Assembly (NCBI GenBank): GCA_019022495.1 | Contig: JAFEKR010000053.1 | Span: 1-64,000 of the forward strand | Source: Epichloe hybrida | Lineage: Eukaryota > Ascomycota > Sordariomycetes > Hypocreales > Clavicipitaceae | Reading direction: 5' to 3' | DNA length: 64,000 nt | Notes under the pieces: generated by a model | Told to the model about the DNA's origin: nothing | Seen by the model: the letters and a program-made list of their open reading frames with translations, nothing else | Database searches by the model: none | Translations under genes and position numbers: made by a program | In this document: one piece after another, positions 56,361 to 64,000 of the stretch | How the letters are laid out: the number at the start of each line of letters is the position of its first letter | Position numbering within the stretch: the first letter of the stretch is position 1

Positions 56361-58810
56361 ATGGCTGCCAACAAGGCCGCCGTCGCCTCTGGCGCGGACC
56401 TGGGCGATGGTCTTCGACAGCGTCCCGTTAACAATGTGTCAGCACCTCCTGCTCCTCCTCAACCCGAAGACAACAAAAAAGCTCTCAATAAGGTATGAAT
56501 GACAGTAAAAAACCTACTATATGGCACTTGCCGGCCAAAGAAACAAGAAAATTGACCAAATGGGTAGGCAGAGAAGACTCTCATCGAGACATTTGTCGAA
56601 TGGGAGCACATCATTGCCCCGCTCCTTTTCACCGCGCTCGCATTATTTACGCGATTGTGGAGGATTGGCCTGAGTGATATTGTGACTTGGGATGAAGCTC
56701 AGTGAGTAATTTTGGGTTAGGGTTCGTCTATTTGCCATTGACGCCTCAATGCTAACCCTCTGGAACCACGCAGTTTTGGCAAATTTGGCAGTTACTATAT
56801 CAAGCACGAATATTATTTCGATGTCCACCCCCCTCTCGGAAAGATGTTGGTCGGATTGTCGGGCGTCTTGGCCGGATACAATGGATCTTTCGAATTCAAG
56901 TCGGGCGAGAAATATCCTGAAGAAATCAACTTCACGTTCATGCGCGCCTTCAACGCCTTCTTCGGTATTGTTTGCGTACCCATGGCCTACTGGACTGCTC
57001 GCGAGCTGCACTTCCGCCGGGCTGCCGTCTGGCTCGTTACCCTCATGGTCCTTTGCGAGAACTCTTACACCACCATCAGTCGTTTCATTCTTCTCGATTC
57101 TATGCTGCTATGCGGTACTGTGGCTACTACTCTCTGCTGGGCCAAGTTTCACAACCAGCGCCGCAACAGCTTCGAGCCCGAATGGTTCTTCTGGCTCTTC
57201 ATGACTGGTATTAGCATTGGCTGTGTGTGCAGTGTCAAGCTCGTCGGACTCTTCGTGACCTCTTTGGTAGGCCTGTACACCATTGAAGACTTGTGGCACA
57301 AGTTTGGCAACACCAAGATGCCTGTGGTATGTCGTTGGAACAATCCCTTCTCCCATTGGGACACGTATAACAATCAACCGCAAACCAAGCTAACGATGTG
57401 TAGACCACTCTCGGTGCTCACGTAGTGACTCGTGTTGTCGGATTGATTCTCATCCCTTTCCTCATCTACCTTCTCTCCTTCGCCATGCACTTCGCCATCT
57501 TGAACAAGACCGGACCTGGCGACGCGCAGATGAGCTCTCTCTTCCAGGCCAACTTGAAGGGTACCGAAGTTGGAAAGAACAGCCCCTTGGAGATTGCCTA
57601 CGGTTCTCGTGCCACACTCAAGAACATGGGTTACGGCGGTGGTCTGCTCCACTCTCACGTTCAGACATATCCAGAGGGCTCTGGACAGCAGCAGGTTACC
57701 TGCTACCACCACAAAGATGCCAACAATGACTGGTTCTTTTACCCTAACCGCCGCGAGCCTGACTACGACGCCGAGTCTCCTGATCTTCGCTTCATCGGTG
57801 ATGGAAGCACTGTCCGCCTGATCCACGCCCAGACTGGACGCAATCTGCACTCTCACGATATTGCTGCCCCCATGTCCAAGTCTGACAAGGAAGTCTCCGC
57901 CTATGGCAACCTCACGGTGGGAGACGAAAAGGACCACTGGAAGATCGAGGTGGTCCGAGACGTAGCCTCGCGTGACCGCAGCCGAATTCGCACTTTGACC
58001 ACCGCTTTCCGTCTCAAGCATGAAGTTCTTGGATGCTACTTGAGAGGTACCAACAAGAACTTGCCCCAGTGGGGTTTCAAGCAGATTGAGGTCTCGTGCA
58101 CCAAGGAGAACAACCCCCGCGATGCTTACACTCACTGGAATGTCGAGTCACACGTCAACGACAAGCTGCCCGCCGGAGATCCTGGCGTCTACAAGTCACC
58201 CTTCTTCCACGACTTCCTCCACCTCAACGTCGCCATGATGACCTCCAACAATGCCCTGGTCCCCGATCCCGACAAGCAAGATGATCTCGCCTCACAGTGG
58301 TGGCAGTGGCCCTTCCTCCACGTCGGTCTGCGTATGTGTGGTTGGGACGACAACATCGTCAAGTACTACCTCCTCGGAAACCCTTTCATCTACTGGGGCT
58401 CCACTGTTGGTCTCGGTATTGTCGGACTAGTTGTGGTTTGGTACATTCTACGATGGCAGCGCGGTTTCAAGGATCTCAACGAAAAGGAAATTGACCAGAT
58501 CCATTACTCTGGTATCTATCCTGTTGCTGGCTGGTTCCTGCACTATCTACCCTTCGTTGTCATGGCTCGTGTTACGTATGTGCACCATTACTATCCTGCT
58601 CTTTACTTTGCCATCCTGGCTTTCGGTTTCCTGGTGGACTGGACAGTCAGGAATCGCAACGCGGCCATCCAGACTGTCACGTATGGCCTTTTGTATACGG
58701 CGATCATTGGTCTCTATATCCTCTACATCCCCATCTGCTGGGGCATGGTTGGTCCCAGCCAGAAGTATAGCTACTTGAAGTGGTTCGACAACTGGAAAAT
58801 TAGCGACTAA
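56361..58810 (+). CDS. pmt2: Protein O-mannosyltransferase, PMT2 family
   Basis: Four exons, 56361-56492, 56568-56701, 56774-57326 and 57404-58810, give 741 aa, the usual PMT2 length. Joins read ALNKAEKTL, TWDEAHFGKFG and TKMPVTTLGAHV. The first lumenal loop carries the catalytic Asp-Glu (TWDEA) and YFDVHPPLGKML. About ten membrane helices fall in two blocks (residues ~60-320 and ~600-735). Between them lie three MIR repeats, e.g. GGGLLHSHVQTYP, TVRLIHAQTGRNLHSH and FRLKHEVLGCYLRG. The C terminus has HHYYPALYFAI. The enzyme works in the ER membrane, moving mannose from dolichyl-phosphate-mannose to Ser/Thr; PMT2 members normally pair with PMT1. Start MAANKAAV has a good context (CGTCATGG). 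Confidence 0.94.
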
Positions 58811-59511
58811 GGTGGCTATTATGGCGGCGGTGTTAAGCAGGCACGGCTTGCACAGCAGCGGTCAGGAAGCGAGTGATTGCTTCTGAATGAACCTGTTTTC
58901 AGTCCATGCATCACTCACTCACAATTACAAGTCAACTTTAAGTCGGGAAGTTGACTCTTATCACTCCGAGATCCAGGGTTGGCAGAATCCCGGGGGGGGA
59001 GGGGGGGTTCTGTGTCATGAGCTACTTGGGACGACATGTATAAAAGAAATAAGTCCGTGTAGATTTTTTACGAGAGAAGGAAAAATAATTCTGTGACTAA
59101 TGCAAGCTCAAAATACAATCCTCAATTAACAAAAAGGGTACAAGCTATTTATATTGCTTCGTGTCCGTCCCCCGCATGATGGCATCGATTGCGTTTACAA
59201 CATGTATGTACGTAGTACGCGGTTGATATCTATCCCCAAAGCCAGTCTATGCCTTTTATCTGATGAATGATGGGCAAAGTCGTAGTCGCATCGTGTAACT
59301 AAGATGGAGAAAAAAGGTGAAAATAATGACTAAAAGGGAAGAAAAAGCTCAATAGTTACTGATAGGGGAATGGGTATCATGCAGTCGTGCTTTTCATGTC
59401 TGCTTTCATCCAAGCGAAGCTTGCGTGCCCGTCTCTGTCTGGCAGAGAGATATGCTTCATCATCGTCCGTTCATCCAAACTGGCACATGCCCGTAGTCGT
59501 CAACGTCAACT
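58811..59511. other. Convergent 3' region, pmt2 / Rab gene
   Basis: Includes a G-rich run (58990-59007). Probable 3' UTRs. No gene supported. Confidence 0.45.
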
Positions 59512-60306
59512 TCAACAACACCCGCCAGCAGCAGACTTATTCACGGCCCCCGCCAACTTGACCTTTCGATTGCCCCCAGCCCTCTGGCCCTTGACACCAG
59601 ACCGCCGGTCGTTCAGATCATACTTGCCAGCCTGGACATTCTGATATATCCTCTCAGCGACCCTCATGAAAGCATTCTCGACATTCTCCCCGCTCTTCGC
59701 GCTCGTCTCAACGTATTCCATGACGTCATTCCTCCTCGCCCACTCCTCGGCCTCTTTCCTGGTCACCTCCCTCTTGTTATCTTCTCGCTGCGTCAAATCA
59801 GCCTTGTTCCCCACCAGAACGACGACGATGTCCGGCTCCGCAATCTGCCGCAGGTCGTTCAACCAGTCCGTCACGTGCTGAAACGTCTGCTTCCTCGACA
59901 GGTCGAAGACCAAGAGGGCGCCGCTTGCGCCACGGAAGTAGGACCTCGTCACGGACTTGTACGTTTCCTGGCCGGCCGTGTCCCACAGCGAGAGCTTCAT
60001 GTGTTTCTGGGGCACCCTGGAGATATCCCGGGGGGGTTCGGGGAGTCCATCGGACGGTGCGCCGCCAGTGCTCGCATCCCCGTTGTATGTGGCGGCGGAG
60101 GAGGAGGAGGACGATGGGAGAGGAGCTGGTCTGGAGTGCGGCGGCCCGACGGGGACGATGCGCGAGCCGAATTCAACGCCGATGGTGACGTCGTGATGGG
60201 GGGAGAAGCGCCCCTCGCAGAGGCGGATGGTGAGGGAGGACTTGCCGCATCCTGAGTCGCCGATGCAGACTAGCTTGGCGATGTAGTCCCATGGGGGAGA
60301 GGCCAT
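59512..60306 (-). CDS. Rab GTPase of the Rab2/Rab4/Rab14 type (Ypt4-like) with an insert
   Basis: Single exon, 264 aa. All G motifs are present: P-loop GDSGCGKS (16-23), switch I Thr in DVTIGVEFG (about 39-47), DTAGQE (109-114), NKAD and ETSAKSG. The C terminus ends GGCC, a double-Cys geranylgeranylation signal, so the protein should sit on endomembranes. VTIGVEFG and SYFRGASGALLVFD place it in the Rab2/4/14 group. Unlike typical ~210-aa Rabs, it has about 50 residues between beta-2 and beta-3 (about 52-101), rich in Pro/Ser/Gly, where a tight hairpin is usual. The start is the first ATG (60306). The exact subfamily name is uncertain. Confidence 0.88.
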   Translation of the reverse strand: MASPPWDYIAKLVCIGDSGCGKSSLTIRLCEGRFSPHHDVTIGVEFGSRIVPVGPPHSRPAPLPSSSSSSAATYNGDASTGGAPSDGLPEPPRDISRVPQKHMKLSLWDTAGQETYKSVTRSYFRGASGALLVFDLSRKQTFQHVTDWLNDLRQIAEPDIVVVLVGNKADLTQREDNKREVTRKEAEEWARRNDVMEYVETSAKSGENVENAFMRVAERIYQNVQAGKYDLNDRRSGVKGQRAGGNRKVKLAGAVNKSAAGGCC

Positions 60307-61661
60307 TGGGGGGATTATCAACCTGTGTTGTTGCTGTGAGAGCCCGTGTGTGACTTGTCAATCGCGTGACTTGTTGGTTTTGATGCGGCGGGGACGAAAG
60401 GGTATTGTTTGTGAGGATGTAATGACTGGTGTTTTTTGTTGACGGATCGGTACGATTTGGCAGTGAGGAACGAGGGCGAGGTCCAGAGATGGGAAGAACG
60501 TAGCACGGTAACTCGGTATATGGGCTATTATGATGGGGTCAAGTTCGTCACGAATCCTTGGGGGGGGGGGGGGTTGTGAGGGACGGAAAGCCAAGGGGCC
60601 TGGGATTGGTGGGACCTGCAGTAGTGGAGATGGAGATGGGAGATGTTCCGCTTGAAGCTTGAAGTCGGCGAGGGCTGTTTCGTGCAAGTGGTGGTGAGTG
60701 GTGGTATGACTGTGGTCCCTGTGAAGCATGATCTCGAAATCGGAGCTGGAATGGGGTTGGCTGCAGATGAAGTTGATGAGACTACGAGAAGACGTACATA
60801 GTGCTGCAAGTGTGTGTGTGGTCGTCAAACGTGATGCCGAGGCAGCTCTCACGACTTGGCGACTTGACGACTTCACGAGTACGGACCTCCGTCCCTTTGT
60901 TCGTAGCATGTCATGTTCCTGACTTTGTCAACAACCTACTGCCATTGCATGCCATTCATTGCATGGCATCGGACTGGACCAAAGTTGAGCGCCGCATGCG
61001 TCAATAGGCTCTGTGCATTCCAGACTTGCATCTTCCTTGTTGGCGAACTTGCTCGATAAGTACAGTGGGGTGTACAGTGGGGTGTACAGTGGGGTGTACA
61101 ATCTGCTACCCCACTGGGCCACTGTAACTACAGGTCTGGTGCCGCCGGCCTGGCGGGTCCTCCATCCTTGTGACTCTCTGACCTGACTGCCTGGTGTGGC
61201 CGCTGCCAGCCTGACATGCCTGACATCACATCACTTATCGGCAGCCAACTCGACGCCATGACTAAGTTGCCCCCGGAGCACCCTGACTCTGTGCCCTCCG
61301 TCCTTCGACCAACAAACCCCATTTATTATTTACCGTTGCCTATGCATTTCGTCCATATTGCCTCACATTTGTACGACCACGCTTGCATCCCCATCTCGAG
61401 ATAACCCAAATCTGCTTCACGGGGGCCGCACGAGGGCCGCACGATAGCAGCCGGTGCCCAAGTGACCCGTCGCCGATATCTGCCTGCCAGCTGCCGACTG
61501 CCGACGCGAGTGTGGACCTCTCTTTGTCTCCATCACGGCATCGCTATCATCTGCCCAGTGACTTCGCCGCACACGACTTGTCACGGACGGATTAGAGTCC
61601 TCCTTCACACGGGCGCGAGGAGTCGGATGGTGAATCAAGGGGATAAATAACGCACTGCACC
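60307..61661. promoter_or_regulatory. Divergent intergenic region, Rab gene / PNS1-like gene
   Basis: 1.35 kb between divergent starts. Contains a G12-type run (60561-60573) and a 12-nt minisatellite (61060-61099). No gene supported. Confidence 0.45.
61060..61099. repeat. 12-nt minisatellite (GTACAGTGGGGT)
   Basis: Three full copies plus a partial, head to tail, 0.6 kb upstream of the PNS1-like start. Confidence 0.88.
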
Positions 61662-64000
61662 ATGTTTTCGGAATGTTCGTCTTCACATGAGAGACACGAT
61701 GCTTGCGTTTGGACGGGTTGGCTAACATTGAAGCGCTGTAGATGCCTCACGATTCTTGGCACAGTCACAGTCGAGATTATCTGGCTTTGCCGGACAAGGT
61801 GCCGACAACGATAATCAACGGACGAATGACTGGTCATCGTCTAGGCCTAGGCCGGGCCGTGGTGGTCAACAAGATGCTGGTAGAGCAAATACGGGCCATA
61901 GATCATTTCTAGCGAGAGGCTATGGAGGAAATAATCCCTACCAACAAAATGGAAGTGGCTCGAGATTTGGCAACATGGGATTCGCTTCCAGATTTTCATC
62001 AGCGGCGCAGGATGCACCCCTCTTCCACAGCACACTCGACGACTTCCGGGAAGAGGACGACCATGACGAACGGGAACGCGAAGCCGCAGACCTATTCGCC
62101 CTGCAACGGTCACGGCGCGTGGCAGCGGCAAGCAAACTGTGCGAGAGTGTCGAATCGGCCAACAGTCGTGGATCGACTGAGGAAAGCGCTACGGGAGATG
62201 GGAGCCATCTGCATCACGAGCGTCTCGTTGGTCGGGGCATAAGGAGCAGCTGGAACGGGACAAGGAGCACGCATGAACCGCACTTGGCGGGCGATGCTTT
62301 ATTCGAAGAGGAAGAGGAAGAAGAAGAGGAAGAGGAAGAGGAGCTCTCCAAGTTGCATAAAGGCAATCAAGACACCGGGGAAAGCCCGCCTGGGAAGAAC
62401 AAGATGGTCGATGTTGGGTTGGACTCCCAAGAAGACGGCGACGAGGACCCGCCGGAGTCGCTGTTGGGGGGCGAAGCACGTACGGATTCTAGCCCGCCAC
62501 CTTTTCAACGATTCAAAGGCCAGGCCGAAGGGGAACCTTTTATGCTAAGAAGGACATCTACGGCCGAGTCTGACCTCAGCAGCTTACGTAGGCATGATCC
62601 CGAGGAGCACGAGGGTGAGGTCGCCCAGCCTGGAAACTTGTTGGTCGAGGGCGAGCTCTTTAGGCACGACCCGTTCTTTGCTTGGATATTCTTGATCAGT
62701 TTTGCGGCCATGCTGTCCACGTTTGTGCTCGTGTGGCTGCACACTTCACCGCAAAGCAGCCCCGTTGGAGACACCATCTACTCAACCTTGCAAAAGTCTT
62801 TTGATATGCTGGCAGTGGACACCGTGGTGGCCGTGTTCGTGTCCTTCATCTGGCTTGCCGCGCTGCGATCATTCGTCCGACCGCTCGTCACGGCGATACT
62901 GATCGCAGTACCGATCATCATGTTTTCATTCTCCATGTATTCCTTCGTGTCGTCGTTCAAGGGGAGGACACACGGGTCAAGTTCCCAGGACTCCATCATG
63001 CGATGGGCAGCCTTGATCCCCGCCGCATCCTGCGTGCTGTGGCTATGGCTCGTTGTCAAGGGTCGTCGGGCCATTCAGCAAGCGATTGAGATTTTGCAGT
63101 TCTCATCCAAGATCCTGTCGCAGAACGCTGGCCTGCTCATTGTAGGCTTCGGGTGTCTCGCCGTGATTGTTGTCTGGACATGGGCTTGGCTGGCCATGTT
63201 CACCCGAGTCTTCATGGGTGGGTACTTTTCCAAGTCGCTGGTCAGATTCGTCATTCGCATGTCCAGTTGGTGGCTCGGCGCCGCCTTCGTCTTGATGTAC
63301 ATGTGGACTCTTGCCGTCATAAATGCCGTCCACCGCGCGACGACTGCGGCGACGGTTTCGCAGTGGTATTTTCACCGAAATGCCGGACCCGTCACGCCGT
63401 CACGCGAGATTGTCGCGGCTGCGCTCGGCCACGCGACGACCACCATCTTTGGCAGCATCTGCGAGTGTACTTTACTCTCGCTGTTGATCCGGGCGCCCTT
63501 GCTGTTTCTGCCCAGACGGATCGGAGCCACCATCACCAAGATAGCATCGTTCTGGATTCCGGCTCCGGTCGTGGCCTTGACGAACCCTCTGGCAGTCACG
63601 TATGGTGCCATTCACTCGCAGAGTCTGGCTGTATCAGCGCGAGGACTCGATCAGATGGAGCTTGTGTCTCCCTCGATCCCGACAACGACGCTGACTCCTC
63701 GCGCCTTGCGACTTCGCGGCCAAGCCAACGGCCTGCTCCCGTATCGACTCGCAAAGCTCCTGCTCGTGGCCACACGGCTGATCATGGCGACAGGACTCGG
63801 GTTCGCGGGATGGGTCATGACGGCGAAACAGTTGCGAATCCAGCTCCCCGACGGTATGGGTGTCCGAGGGTCTGCCTACGCGTACGTCGTGGGCATCATG
63901 GCCAGTTTCATCGGATACTCTGTCATGGGCGCGATGGAAGGGATCCTCAGTGGCATCGTTGACGCCGTCTTGATCTGCTACGGCAGCGAGAAACGCATGG
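61662..64000 (+). CDS. pns1: PNS1/CTL-family membrane transporter (choline transporter-like), 3' end beyond window
   Basis: Exon 1 is 13 nt (61662-61674, donor GTTCGT). The intron ends with CTAAC and TGTAG, and exon 2 runs from 61742 open to base 64000, giving at least 757 aa. The join gives MFSEYASRFLAQSQSRLS. Residues ~30-330 are cytosolic and disordered, with a run of 12 Glu near residue 210. From about 345 there are roughly ten hydrophobic segments, e.g. FFAWIFLISFAAML, LVTAILIAVPIIMFSF, LLIVGFGCLAVIVVW. The CTL core includes VSQWYFHRNAG, GSICECTLLSLLIRAP and AYAYVVGIM. The family (Pfam choline_transpo) includes yeast Pns1, a plasma-membrane protein; choline transport is proved mainly for animal CTLs, so the substrate is inferred. 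Confidence 0.88.

Overview
This is nuclear DNA of a filamentous ascomycete (Pezizomycotina). Support comes from short 55-190 nt introns with GT..CTAAC-like..AG signals, a velvet gene (veA), a PREG/PHO80-type cyclin, and two AT-rich blocks that look destroyed by repeat-induced point mutation (RIP): CA and TG are nearly absent, CTAG/TA-rich words dominate, and the in-frame stops in transposon relics are almost all TAA or TAG. Protein flavour suggests Sordariomycetes, probably Hypocreales, but I cannot name a species.

Layout. 1-6.49 kb: RIP-killed non-LTR (Tad-like) retrotransposon on the minus strand, cut by the window edge, followed by a small Ty1/copia gag relic (6.6-7.06 kb). 7.5-18.8 kb: a gene block with apc15(+), bet1(-), chz1(-), emc10(-), a PHO80/PREG cyclin(-) and gid5/vid28(+). 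18.8-24.9 kb: about 6 kb without a gene I can support, holding two inverted copies of a foldback MITE, 26-27 nt homopolymers and a 7-nt minisatellite. 24.94-36.14 kb: a complete 11.2-kb Ty3/gypsy-like LTR retrotransposon with 171-bp LTRs and a perfect 5-bp target duplication. It is RIP-dead but carries gag, protease, RT, RNase H and integrase relics and an extra ~3.8-kb reading-frame relic downstream of pol. 36.15-64 kb: a second gene block with veA(+), an acidic hypothetical protein(+), coa1(+), mitochondrial uL3m(-), a PITH-domain protein(-), rrn6(-), spc25(+), mzt1(+), a CHY/RING E3 ligase(-), pmt2(+), a Rab GTPase(-) and a PNS1/CTL-family transporter(+) that runs off the right edge.

The genes are housekeeping or regulatory: cell division (apc15, spc25, mzt1), secretion and glycosylation (bet1, emc10, pmt2, Rab), transcription and chromatin (rrn6, chz1), mitochondria (coa1, uL3m), protein turnover (gid5, CHY/RING), phosphate signalling (PREG) and development/secondary metabolism (veA). 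They are not an operon or a biosynthetic cluster. Most are multi-exon. I rebuilt splice sites by hand from GT/AG signals, phase and protein continuity, so exon coordinates are models. The most unusual items are the third reading-frame relic inside the LTR element, the outward-fading RIP pattern in its two LTRs, the recurring TACTCCGTA intergenic motif, and an apparent double frame disruption in coa1.
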